Assembly: GCF_902459705.1 (NCBI RefSeq)
Contig: NZ_CABPRU010000003.1
Span: 434,001-498,000 of the forward strand
Source: Pandoraea terrigena
GTDB taxonomy: Bacteria > Pseudomonadota > Gammaproteobacteria > Burkholderiales > Burkholderiaceae
DNA length: 64,000 nucleotides
Direction: 5' to 3'
This document shows, piece by piece, positions 34,156-42,327 of this stretch; the stretch's first letter is position 1, and each line of letters opens with the position of its first letter. The translations under genes and the position numbers were made by a program. The notes under the pieces were generated by a model. It was not told the DNA's origin. It searched no databases and saw only the letters and a list, made by a program, of their open reading frames with translations.

Positions 34156-35172
34156 TTATCCGCGGATTCCGCTGGGGTTCGGGTCCAGCGAGCCCGGCAC
34201 GCCCAGTGATTGCGTGTGCGCGCCGAGCAGCGGATTCAATCCCGAGCGTGTGACGCGGCCGTTGAGCGCTCTGCCCAGCGCGGCTTCGCAACGCGCAGAC
34301 AGGTTGAGCAGTTGTGCGAGATCAATCCCCGTCGCAACCCCCATCGTCTCGAACAGATTGACGAGGTCTTCGGTGCACACGTTGCCCGTATAGCCGCCGC
34401 CGTAGCGAACCTTCGCGGGATGTCCTCCAACACCCCCGAACGACGCGTCGAAGTAACGCACACCGGCCTCGTACGCAGCAACGCAATTGGCCATCGCGGT
34501 GCCACGCGTGTCGTGAAAGTGAGCGATCAGCTTCACCTCGGGAAAGTGTCGCGCGATGCGTGCGCTCAGCGACGCGACACTCGCGGGCGTCGCCATGCCG
34601 GTGGTATCGCCAAGCGTGACCCAGTTGACGCCCCGCACGAGGAACGACTCGATCGCATGGATGACCGTGGCCTCCTCCACGCGCCCCTCGAACGGGCAGC
34701 CAAACGCGACCGAGATGGTGCCGATAATGCGGAACGCCGGGCCGGCCCGCGCAACCATCGCGGCGATGTTCTGCCACTGCTCGGCGCAGCTGCGTTTCAG
34801 GTTCTTCAAGGAATGCGATTCCGAAGCCGAAACGAGCACGCTGATTTCATTCGCGCCAAAGCCGGCGTCGTAATCGACCAGCGCCCGCTCGACCGCGCGC
34901 ACATTCGCGCAGGTCGCCTTGTAGAACACGCCGGGCCGGCGCGGCAACTGACGCAGCACCTCGCTCGCGTCCGCGAACTGCGGCACGACCGCCGGGTTCG
35001 AATACGAGGTCGCCTCTACACGCATGAAGCCCGCGCCGGCAAATGCGTCGAGCAATGCTGCCTTGTGGGCAGCCGGCAGGATCGCCGTCTCGTGTTGCAG
35101 CCCATCGCGCCCGAAGCATTCGCAGATCACCACGTCGGGCTGCGTGGGCGCGTGGCGTCCGATTGAGTTCAT
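34156..35172 (-). CDS. Hydroxymethylglutaryl-CoA lyase-like protein with altered active-site loop
   Basis: The 338-residue protein is of the HMG-CoA lyase/DRE-TIM type: GRDGLQHE holds the catalytic Arg22-Asp23, the metal ligands HFH are His218 and His220, and GN at 263-264 precedes the TEDLV helix. HMG-CoA lyases normally carry a catalytic Cys in a GGCPY loop; here the loop reads FGGVGGHPAK, with His251 in that place. Cleavage of a 3-hydroxy-3-methylglutaryl-CoA-like ester is likely, but the substrate or mechanism may differ. It overlaps the hydratase gene by four bases. Confidence 0.85.
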   Translation of the reverse strand: MNSIGRHAPTQPDVVICECFGRDGLQHETAILPAAHKAALLDAFAGAGFMRVEATSYSNPAVVPQFADASEVLRQLPRRPGVFYKATCANVRAVERALVDYDAGFGANEISVLVSASESHSLKNLKRSCAEQWQNIAAMVARAGPAFRIIGTISVAFGCPFEGRVEEATVIHAIESFLVRGVNWVTLGDTTGMATPASVASLSARIARHFPEVKLIAHFHDTRGTAMANCVAAYEAGVRYFDASFGGVGGHPAKVRYGGGYTGNVCTEDLVNLFETMGVATGIDLAQLLNLSARCEAALGRALNGRVTRSGLNPLLGAHTQSLGVPGSLDPNPSGIRG

Positions 35173-35978
35173 GCGGTCTCCTCTGCCGTTTGCGCCGCGC
35201 TGGACGCAGCTCGTCCACGCGAAAAACCGCGCATCAGGATATTGGTATCACGCCCGGCGAGCAGTCCCTGCGCCAGCGACAGTTCGCTCACGCGATACAA
35301 CAGGCGCTTGGTTGCCGCCATCGCTTCGGGACGATGCGCGGCGAGCGCCTCGGCCAGTTGCAGCGCGTTGGGCAATACCTCTGCGGCCGGCACGCTGGCC
35401 GTGGCAATGCCAAGACCGAGCGCGTTGGCGCCGTCGAGTGTCTGGCCGGTCGCGACGAGCCGGAATGCGACTTTCTGCCCGACCTGGTGCACCAGATTGG
35501 CCATGACGATCGCCGCGACAATACCGTGCCTGAGTTCCGGATAGCCGAAGCGCATATCGTCGGCGGCCACCATCAGGTCGCAGGCCAACGCTAGGCCCGC
35601 GCCACCGCCGAGGGCAAAGCCTCGTACCGCCGACACGATTGGCTTGCTCACCTGTGTGAACTCACGGTGCAACGCGCAGGTCAACTCCGCACGTTCGTGC
35701 GCGAAAGCGGTTTCGTCGCCCGACAGCGCCGCGAATTCGCCGGTATCCGCTCCCGCGCAGAACGACCGGCCCGCCCCCGTCAGCACGATCGCGCGACAAT
35801 CGCTGTCGTGCTGCGCCGCGTTGAGCGCGGCGAGCAGCGCGCGCGTCAGAGTGTGATTCAACGCGTTGTGCCGCGCCGGACGATTCATCGTCAACACGCG
35901 CACGGACCCATGATTCTCGACGAGCAATTCGTCCATGTCGCCTACCGCGTCAGAAGGGTTTTGCTGCTTTCTCTCCAT
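35169..35978 (-). CDS. Enoyl-CoA hydratase/isomerase family protein
   Basis: This 269-residue crotonase-fold protein has the oxyanion-hole stretch VRGFALGGGAGLALACDL and the catalytic Glu in FGYPELRHGI. The first of the two usual Glu residues is replaced by Gly, as in methylglutaconyl-CoA hydratases of the LiuC kind. Between an HMG-CoA-lyase-like protein and an acyl-CoA carboxylase, hydration of a glutaconyl-CoA-type ester is the best guess. A start at the second Met (35945) is also possible. Confidence 0.88.
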   Translation of the reverse strand: MERKQQNPSDAVGDMDELLVENHGSVRVLTMNRPARHNALNHTLTRALLAALNAAQHDSDCRAIVLTGAGRSFCAGADTGEFAALSGDETAFAHERAELTCALHREFTQVSKPIVSAVRGFALGGGAGLALACDLMVAADDMRFGYPELRHGIVAAIVMANLVHQVGQKVAFRLVATGQTLDGANALGLGIATASVPAAEVLPNALQLAEALAAHRPEAMAATKRLLYRVSELSLAQGLLAGRDTNILMRGFSRGRAASSAAQTAEETA

Positions 35979-36032
35979 GCTTCACTCCATTGCTTTCAGA
36001 TCTTTCCTCGCCAACCTTGCTCGATGGTGACG

Positions 36033-37241
36033 TCATGTCCCGCCGCGGTGGGTCTGCGTATCGATAACGACACCCGTCCTCAGCAGCGCGTCGACTTCGA
36101 TATCCGACAATCCGAAGTCGACCAGCACGTTCCGGCTGTGCTCGCCCTGCCTGGGCACCGGCCCGATCTCGCCCCCGCCAGCCAGTCCCGGTACGCCCGC
36201 GAGCGGCAATCCGGGCATGCCGCGAAGCGCCAGGTTGCGGAACACACCGGCGTGCTGCACCTGCGGATCGGAGACGAAATCGCCGTAGTCGTTCACGCCG
36301 GCACACAGCACGTCATGCGCGTGCAGGCGTTCGAGCCAATCGGCGCTGTCGCGCTCGCGCAGCACATCTGCGATCGCCACGTTGATCTCTTCACGCCGCG
36401 CGAGCCGCTTCGCATTGGTGGACCACGCATCACACGATCCCCATTCGGGATGCCCGAGCGCATGCGCGAGCCGGACGAACATCTCGTTGCGCAGTGCGAC
36501 CACGTTGATGAAGCCGTCGCGCGTGCGGAACGTGCCCGAGGGCACCGTCGCCGGCAGCCTCTCGCGCCCCGCACTCATGAAGTGATCGAGAATCGGGATC
36601 GTCTGCAGCGCCGCCGTCACTTCGAGCAACGACAGTTCGACGTGCTCGCCCTGGCCTGTCACGCCACGACCGATCAGCGCCGCGCCCACGCTTTGCGCGG
36701 CATACACGCCGCACACCGCGTCGACGATCATCATGCCGACTCGGCGCGGCACGTCCTCGCCGTCGCGGTTCATCACCATCATTCCACCGAGCGCCTGCAG
36801 CACCGAATCCGAGCCCGCCTTGTCGCGGTACGGGCCACTGGGTCCAAAGCCCGTAATCGACAGATGAATCAACGCGGCATTGAGCATCGATGTAGTTCGA
36901 TAGCCGAGCCCGAGTGTGTCCATCACACCAGGGCGGAAGCTGTCGATCAGCACGTCGGTCTGCTCGACCATGCGATGCAGCACCGCGCGTCCTTCGACTC
37001 GCGTCGCGTCGATACAAAGCGCGCGCTTGCCGGCATTCGCACCGATGCTGATGGCGGTCAGACCGTTTGCACCGTCGCCCATCAGGCGACCCCAGTCGCC
37101 GGCCGGCGGCTCAACCTTGACGACGTCCGCGCCTTGTCGCGCGAGCAATGCACCACACGACGGACCGGCGATGCCCTGGCTCAGGTCGAGCACGCGCATC
37201 CCTTCATACGGCAGCCGGGCTTGCTTCGTCGCGCCGCTCAT
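36033..37241 (-). CDS. Family III CoA-transferase (CaiB/BaiF type)
   Basis: The 402-residue protein has the family opening MRVLDLSQGIAGPSCGALLA, then GADVVKVEPPAGDWGR and the catalytic Asp in AGSDSVLQALGGMM. Such enzymes move CoA between two acids by a ping-pong mechanism. Its ATG overlaps the stop of a second family III gene upstream (TCAT on the plus strand at 37238-37241). The two may form one heteromeric enzyme, or act on different acids. Confidence 0.9.
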   Translation of the reverse strand: MSGATKQARLPYEGMRVLDLSQGIAGPSCGALLARQGADVVKVEPPAGDWGRLMGDGANGLTAISIGANAGKRALCIDATRVEGRAVLHRMVEQTDVLIDSFRPGVMDTLGLGYRTTSMLNAALIHLSITGFGPSGPYRDKAGSDSVLQALGGMMVMNRDGEDVPRRVGMMIVDAVCGVYAAQSVGAALIGRGVTGQGEHVELSLLEVTAALQTIPILDHFMSAGRERLPATVPSGTFRTRDGFINVVALRNEMFVRLAHALGHPEWGSCDAWSTNAKRLARREEINVAIADVLRERDSADWLERLHAHDVLCAGVNDYGDFVSDPQVQHAGVFRNLALRGMPGLPLAGVPGLAGGGEIGPVPRQGEHSRNVLVDFGLSDIEVDALLRTGVVIDTQTHRGGT

Positions 37242-38449
37242 GGCGCAACCTCCTCGCGTGCGAGCCGCAGCACGCCGTCGCTGGCCAGCGCATCGATACG
37301 TTCGTCGGCATAGCCAAGCTCCTGCAACACCTCACGCGTGTGCTCGGCAAAACGCGGCGGGCGCCGTCGGACCTGAGCCGGCGTGCGCGAAAGCTTCACC
37401 GGAACCCCAACGCCTTCGTAATCGTCAACAGCGACACGCATGTGCCGATGCGTCGTATGCGCATCGGCGAGCGCCGCACTCACGTCGCGCACCGCGCCTG
37501 CGGGAACACCCGCGCGTGTGAGACTGCGACAGAGTGCTTCACCGTCGACGCTGCGCATACGCTCGGCGATCAATCGGCGCAGCGAGTCGCGATGTTTCAT
37601 CCGAGCCCCGTTCGAGCAGAAGCGCGGATCGTCCGCCCATTCAGGACGCCCGACGTCTTGCGCAAAAATCGCGAACTGACGGTCGTTGCCGACGCCAAGG
37701 AACACCTCGACCGTCGCGGTCTCGAACTTGTCGTACGGCACGATGTTCGGATGTCCGTTACCGAGCAACGGTGGTACACGGCCCGACATGAACCAGTTCG
37801 CGGCAGGCGGGTGCAGTAGCGACAGCGCGACGTCATACAGGGCAATATCGACAAACTGACCGCGGCCGGAGCGCTCGCGCTCCAGCAGTGCGAGCAAAAT
37901 GCCGTTGACACTGGCCTGCCCCGACGCGAGGTCGACAATCGGCACGCCGATGCGAGTCGCGCCGCTCGCCGGGTCGCCATTGATGCTCATAAGTCCGGAC
38001 ATCGCTTGAATGACCGCGTCGTAACCGGGCAAGCCGCCGAGCGGGCCATCGGCGCCGAAGCCGCTGATGCGGCAATGCACGAGGCGGGGAAAGCGGCCGG
38101 CGAGCGTGTCCTGATACCCCAGTCCCCAGCGCTCCAGCGTGCCCACCTTGAAGTTCTCGACAAGCACGTCCGCCTGTTCGAGCAGATCGAGCAGCACCTC
38201 GCGCGCGTCGGGTTGGTTCAGATCAAGCACGATCCCGCGCTTATTGCGATTGACACCCATGTAGTACGATGCCGCGCCGTCGCGAAACGGCGGCCCCCAA
38301 AGCCGAGTATCGTCGCCGGCGGGCGACTCGACCTTGACGACCTCTGCACCGTGATCGGCCAGCGTCTGCGCGCAGGCCGGGCCGGCCAGCACGCGCGATA
38401 GATCGACGACCTTGATGCCGGCAAGGGCACCGGTTCCCGTTTTCGACAT
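37238..38449 (-). CDS. Family III CoA-transferase (CaiB/BaiF type)
   Basis: 403 residues from the ATG at 38449, which has AGGA nine bases upstream; a frame running on to 39181 overlaps the carboxylase gene and is rejected. It contains IKVVDLSRVLAGPACAQTLA, GAEVVKVESPAGDDTR and the catalytic Asp in PGYDAVIQAMSGLM. It is clearly related to the downstream gene at 36033-37241 and overlaps it by four bases. It most likely activates the acid substrate of the carboxylase operon. Confidence 0.9.
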   Translation of the reverse strand: MSKTGTGALAGIKVVDLSRVLAGPACAQTLADHGAEVVKVESPAGDDTRLWGPPFRDGAASYYMGVNRNKRGIVLDLNQPDAREVLLDLLEQADVLVENFKVGTLERWGLGYQDTLAGRFPRLVHCRISGFGADGPLGGLPGYDAVIQAMSGLMSINGDPASGATRIGVPIVDLASGQASVNGILLALLERERSGRGQFVDIALYDVALSLLHPPAANWFMSGRVPPLLGNGHPNIVPYDKFETATVEVFLGVGNDRQFAIFAQDVGRPEWADDPRFCSNGARMKHRDSLRRLIAERMRSVDGEALCRSLTRAGVPAGAVRDVSAALADAHTTHRHMRVAVDDYEGVGVPVKLSRTPAQVRRRPPRFAEHTREVLQELGYADERIDALASDGVLRLAREEVAP

Positions 38450-38520
38450 GTCAGGCATTCCTGATTGCGTTTGTATCTTATGAAGGTAGTTGGCGTGTTG
38501 CATGGGCACTGACCGGACGA

Positions 38521-40452
38521 TCAAGCGGCCGGCTCGAATTCGAGCAGCACCTTGCCTGTCGTCACCGACTGCCCGACTTCGATCAGCACACTGCGCACGA
38601 TGGCTGCTGCCGGCGCGATCACCGTGTGTTCCATTTTCATCGCCTCGATGGTGAGCAGCGCATCGCCCTCTGCGACACGCTGGCCCGAGCTTGCGTACAG
38701 CGCCACGACCCGGCCATTGGATGGCGCGCGCAAACGGCCGTCGCGCTCGCCATCGCTGGCCGTCGCCCCCACATACGTGCGATCCACGAACGACCACGCA
38801 TGGCCGTCGATCTGCACGTGGACCTGATCGGCGCACAGCACCCAGAACGCCTCCCGATCGACGCCGCCGAACGAGAAGCGCACACGCGGGCGCTCGATCT
38901 CGCAAACGTCGAAGGTGATCGAATGTGCGTCGGACTCGATGCGCAACCCGCGTTGGCCGCAGGGCGCGACATCCAGGCGGTACACGACGCCGGTGTCGTC
39001 GGCGAGATGGATGGCCGAACCGCGCCAGCCGCTCGCGCGCGTGCCCGGCGAGAGCACGGCGCCGACCACCGCGAGCGCGAGCCATGGGCTTTCGTCTTGC
39101 GGCACGAGCACGTCGTCCTTGTGCTCGACCAGAAAGCCGGTGTTCACGCCCCCCGCGACGAATGCCGCATGCTCGAGGCAACGGATCAGCGCCTGCCGGT
39201 TCGTGCGAATGCCGAGCACGACCGTGTCGCGCAGCGCCTTGACCAGCGAGCGCCGGGCGTCTTCGCGCGTCTTGCCCGAACCGATCAGCTTTGCGAACAT
39301 TGAGTCGTAATACGGCGAGACGACAAAGCCGCTGCGCACCGCGTGTTCCACGCGAATGCCGTCAGGCGCAGCCCACAGTTCGATCGAACCGCTTTGCGGT
39401 AGGAAGGCGTTTCGCTCGTCCTCTGCGCACAGCCGCACTTCGATCGCATGACCGGCAAGGCGCACGTCTTGCTGACTAAAATCGAGTGCCTCGCCCATCG
39501 CGACGCGCAGTTGCCACTCGACGAGGTCGATGCCGGCGATGCATTCGGTGACCGGATGCTCGACCTGCAAGCGCGTATTCATCTCCATGAAATAGAACTC
39601 GCCCGACGCATCGAGCAGAAACTCGAAGGTGCCGACACCTTCGTAGCCAAGCGTGATCGCTGCCGCGACGGCCGCGCGCCCCATCTGCTCGCGCGTTTCA
39701 ACCGACAGGCCGGGCGCGGGAGCTTCCTCGATCAGCTTCTGGTGACGACGCTGCACCGAGCAGTCGCGCTCGCCGAAATGCACGCCGTTACCATAACGAT
39801 CGACGAGCACCTGAATTTCGATGTGGCGCGGCTCGCGCACCACCCGTTCGACGATCATGCGTTCGCTGCCGAACGCCGCAAGCGCTTCGGAGCGCGCCGA
39901 CTCGAGCGCGCGCTGGAATGCGCTCGCGTCCTCGACGACGCGCATGCCGCGCCCGCCCCCGCCCGCTGTCGCCTTGACGATCACCGGATAGCCGATACGC
40001 GCGGCCGCCTCGGCCAGCATGCCGGCATCCTGTTCCTCCCCGTCGTAGCCCGGAATGCACGGCAGCCCGGCGTTGCGCATGAAAACCTTCGCCTCGGCCT
40101 TGTCACCCATCACGCGAATCGCATGCGCTGACGGGCCGACGAACGTCAGACCGGCGTCGGCACAGGCCTGCGCGAAACCGGCGTTCTCCGACAGGAAGCC
40201 GTAGCCCGGATGAATGGCATCGGCGCCCGCAACATGCGCCGCCTGCACGATCGCCTCGATGTTCAGGTAAGAAGCTGCGGCCGACGGCGCGCCGATGCAC
40301 ACCGCGCGTGTCGCCATGCGCACATGTGGCGCGTCGGCATCGGTGTCGGAGTAAACCGCGACGGTCTCGATACCCATTGCGTGGGCGCTGCGTATGACAC
40401 GCGCGGCGATTTCACCGCGGTTGGCTATCAATAGCCGTTTGATGCTGCTCAT
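38521..40452 (-). CDS. Acyl-CoA carboxylase, biotin-carboxylase/biotin-carrier subunit
   Basis: 643 residues from ATG 40452 (RGEIAARVIRSAHAMGIE at the N-terminus). It has the ATP-grasp loop KATAGGGGRGMRV, the motif MEMNTRLQVEHPVTE, and a C-terminal biotinyl domain with the biotin-accepting Lys in IEAMKMEHTV. It is the alpha subunit of a methylcrotonyl-, geranyl- or propionyl-CoA carboxylase type enzyme. It follows the beta subunit gene by 56 bases. The exact acyl-CoA cannot be told from motifs alone. Confidence 0.93.
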   Translation of the reverse strand: MSSIKRLLIANRGEIAARVIRSAHAMGIETVAVYSDTDADAPHVRMATRAVCIGAPSAAASYLNIEAIVQAAHVAGADAIHPGYGFLSENAGFAQACADAGLTFVGPSAHAIRVMGDKAEAKVFMRNAGLPCIPGYDGEEQDAGMLAEAAARIGYPVIVKATAGGGGRGMRVVEDASAFQRALESARSEALAAFGSERMIVERVVREPRHIEIQVLVDRYGNGVHFGERDCSVQRRHQKLIEEAPAPGLSVETREQMGRAAVAAAITLGYEGVGTFEFLLDASGEFYFMEMNTRLQVEHPVTECIAGIDLVEWQLRVAMGEALDFSQQDVRLAGHAIEVRLCAEDERNAFLPQSGSIELWAAPDGIRVEHAVRSGFVVSPYYDSMFAKLIGSGKTREDARRSLVKALRDTVVLGIRTNRQALIRCLEHAAFVAGGVNTGFLVEHKDDVLVPQDESPWLALAVVGAVLSPGTRASGWRGSAIHLADDTGVVYRLDVAPCGQRGLRIESDAHSITFDVCEIERPRVRFSFGGVDREAFWVLCADQVHVQIDGHAWSFVDRTYVGATASDGERDGRLRAPSNGRVVALYASSGQRVAEGDALLTIEAMKMEHTVIAPAAAIVRSVLIEVGQSVTTGKVLLEFEPAA

Positions 40453-40508
40453 GGATTCCGGTCTCTGGATAAATTGGGTAGCCTGGCGGCTCGGCGCGCC
40501 GACGGCCC

Positions 40509-42134
40509 TCATGGACGCGCGACGCCGAACTGCATCGGCACCAGTTGCCGGTGAGCCGCCGCATCGCAGAGTTCCAGTACCTGGGCCAGCACGCGGCGCG
40601 TATCGCGCGGATCGATGACGCCATCGTCGAGCACGTGCGCGCTCGTCGCGAACACGTCCATCTGGCCTTCGAAGTTCTCGATGACCTTGCGGGAAATTGC
40701 CGAAAGCTTTTCTTCGTCCACTTCGCCGGTCTTGCGAAGCATCGCCGCGCGGCTCACGCTGACCATCGTCTGCGCGGCCTGCTCGGCCCCCATCACCGCC
40801 GTCTTGGCGTTCGGCCATGAAAAGCTGAAGCGCGGATGAAAGCCCTTGCCGCACATCGCGTAGTGCCCGGCGCCGAAGGACGCGCCACAAAAAATCGTGA
40901 TCTGTGGAACGCTTGCGCTGCTGATCGCCTGGATCATCTTCGAACCGTGCTTGATGCTGCCCGCCTCCTCGAACGCGCGGCCGACCATGAAACCGGTGGT
41001 GTTGTTCAGATAGAGCAAAGGCGTACGCGACTGACAGCACGCCTGAATAAAGTGTGTCGCCTTGGATGCGCCCGCTGGCTCGATCGGTCCATTATTGGTA
41101 ATGATGCCGACGGGCCGGCCTTGCACCGACGCATGACCGCACACGGTGGCCGAGCCGTAGCGCGCGCCAAACTCGCGGAAGTCAGAGTCGTCGACGATCC
41201 TCGCGATCACTTCGCGCATGTCGACCGGGCGGCGATGGTCGTCTGGCATCACCCCAAGCAATTCCTCTGCGCTGTAGCGCGGCTCGCGGAAATCCATACG
41301 CTGCGGCAACGGCGCGCGCGACGGCCAGTTCAAGGAACTGACGATTTCGCGCGCGAGGCGCAACGCGTCGCGATCGTCTTCGGCCAGGTAGTCGCCGAGC
41401 CCCGACACCGACGTATGCATTTCCGCGCCGCCGAGTTCTTCTTCGGTCGCGACCTCGCCAGTCGCCGCCTTGAGCAGCGCCGGCCCGGCGAGGAAAGCGC
41501 GCGAGCGTCCACGCACTAGCACGATGTAGTCCGACAGCCCGGTCTGATACGCGCCGCCCGCCGTGGACGGGCCGTGCGTCACCGTCACAACCGGGATGCC
41601 GGCTGCGGACAAGCGCGCGAGATTGCGAAACTTCTGTCCGCCGTTGACGAAATTCTCGACGCGATAGGCAAGCAGATTGGCACCCGCGCTTTCCACCAAC
41701 TGCACGAACGGCAACCGGTTCTCCAGTGCGATCTCCTGGATGCGCAGCAGCTTCTCGAGACCCTTGGGCTGGAACGCCCCGGCATCGATGCCCGAATCGG
41801 TGACGCTTAGCATGCAGACGGTGCCCGCGACCGAGCCGATACCCGCGATCAGGCCGCCCCCCGCGATTTCCCGACCGTCCGCACGCGCGGCGCCTAGACC
41901 GTAGCCGGCAATCGAACACAGCTCGAGAAACGGCGCGCCCCTGTCCAGCAGCAAACTCAAGCGCTCGGCGGGCAAGAGCTGTCCGCGTTTGCGGAAACGC
42001 GGGGCGGCGGCGGTCGATACTTCGCGCGTTGCCGCTTCGATTGACCGAAGCCGCTCCAGCCGGTCGATCATTGCCCGCCGATGACGGGCAAAGGACTCGC
42101 TGGATGGCACCAGAGTTGACTCAAACACTGACAT
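40509..42134 (-). CDS. Acyl-CoA carboxylase, carboxyltransferase subunit
   Basis: This 541-residue protein is a carboxyltransferase beta subunit of the MCC/GCC size class. Two crotonase-like domains carry GAPFLELCSIAGYG, VTHGPSTAGGAYQ, IEPAGASKATHFIQACCQ and GASFGAGHYAMCGKG. It transfers CO2 from biotin to an acyl-CoA. It is the first gene of a leftward operon divergent from an IclR gene, with a strong palindrome 34 bases before its start. Confidence 0.93.
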   Translation of the reverse strand: MSVFESTLVPSSESFARHRRAMIDRLERLRSIEAATREVSTAAAPRFRKRGQLLPAERLSLLLDRGAPFLELCSIAGYGLGAARADGREIAGGGLIAGIGSVAGTVCMLSVTDSGIDAGAFQPKGLEKLLRIQEIALENRLPFVQLVESAGANLLAYRVENFVNGGQKFRNLARLSAAGIPVVTVTHGPSTAGGAYQTGLSDYIVLVRGRSRAFLAGPALLKAATGEVATEEELGGAEMHTSVSGLGDYLAEDDRDALRLAREIVSSLNWPSRAPLPQRMDFREPRYSAEELLGVMPDDHRRPVDMREVIARIVDDSDFREFGARYGSATVCGHASVQGRPVGIITNNGPIEPAGASKATHFIQACCQSRTPLLYLNNTTGFMVGRAFEEAGSIKHGSKMIQAISSASVPQITIFCGASFGAGHYAMCGKGFHPRFSFSWPNAKTAVMGAEQAAQTMVSVSRAAMLRKTGEVDEEKLSAISRKVIENFEGQMDVFATSAHVLDDGVIDPRDTRRVLAQVLELCDAAAHRQLVPMQFGVARP

Positions 42135-42167
42135 GGGACCGCCTACGGTGACTATGATTCATATACA

Positions 42168-42184
42168 TTTGCATCTGATGCAAA
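42168..42184. promoter_or_regulatory. Perfect palindromic operator, copy 1
   Basis: TTTGCATCTGATGCAAA is a perfect 17-bp palindrome 34 bases upstream of the carboxylase beta start codon. Size and symmetry fit an IclR dimer site. A close copy overlaps the leader of the divergent IclR gene. Confidence 0.7.
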
Positions 42185-42242
42185 CATGCGATATTCTTCT
42201 GTTTCGCTAAATTCTACGTATACGCGAACTATTTCCAAGATA

Positions 42243-42276
42243 AATTTGCAAATTAGCGGGTTAACACTGGTGTCAA
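42243..42276. promoter_or_regulatory. Additional palindromes in the carboxylase/IclR gap
   Basis: AATTTGCAAATT (42243-42254) is a perfect 12-bp palindrome with the same TTTGCA core. TTAACACTGGTGTCAA (42261-42276) is a near palindrome with 13 of 16 bases symmetric. Both lie between the two outer TTTGCATC sites. Confidence 0.45.
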
Positions 42277-42297
42277 TAGATATCTATTTTAATTTTA

Positions 42298-42313
42298 TTT
42301 GCATCTAATGAAA
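42298..42313. promoter_or_regulatory. TTTGCATC operator, copy 2
   Basis: TTTGCATCTAATGAAA matches the 17-bp palindrome at 42168 except for one substitution and one missing base. It lies 15 bases before the TTG start of the IclR gene, where binding would block its expression. Confidence 0.6.
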
Positions 42314-42327
42314 TTAATGGAGAGCCC

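Noticed and set aside
35667-37313. 548-codon plus-strand frame opposite the hydratase and CoA-transferase genes
   Set aside because: Composition is that of a shadow frame (Arg, His, Gln rich) and the opposite strand holds clear enzymes.
38450-39181. N-terminal extension of the upstream CoA-transferase
   Set aside because: It overlaps the carboxylase alpha gene and has shadow composition; family members begin near the ATG at 38449.
40453-41040. N-terminal extension of the biotin-carboxylase gene
   Set aside because: It would overlap the carboxyltransferase gene by more than 500 bases and looks unlike any carboxylase; the normal start (RGEIAARVIR follows) is at 40452.
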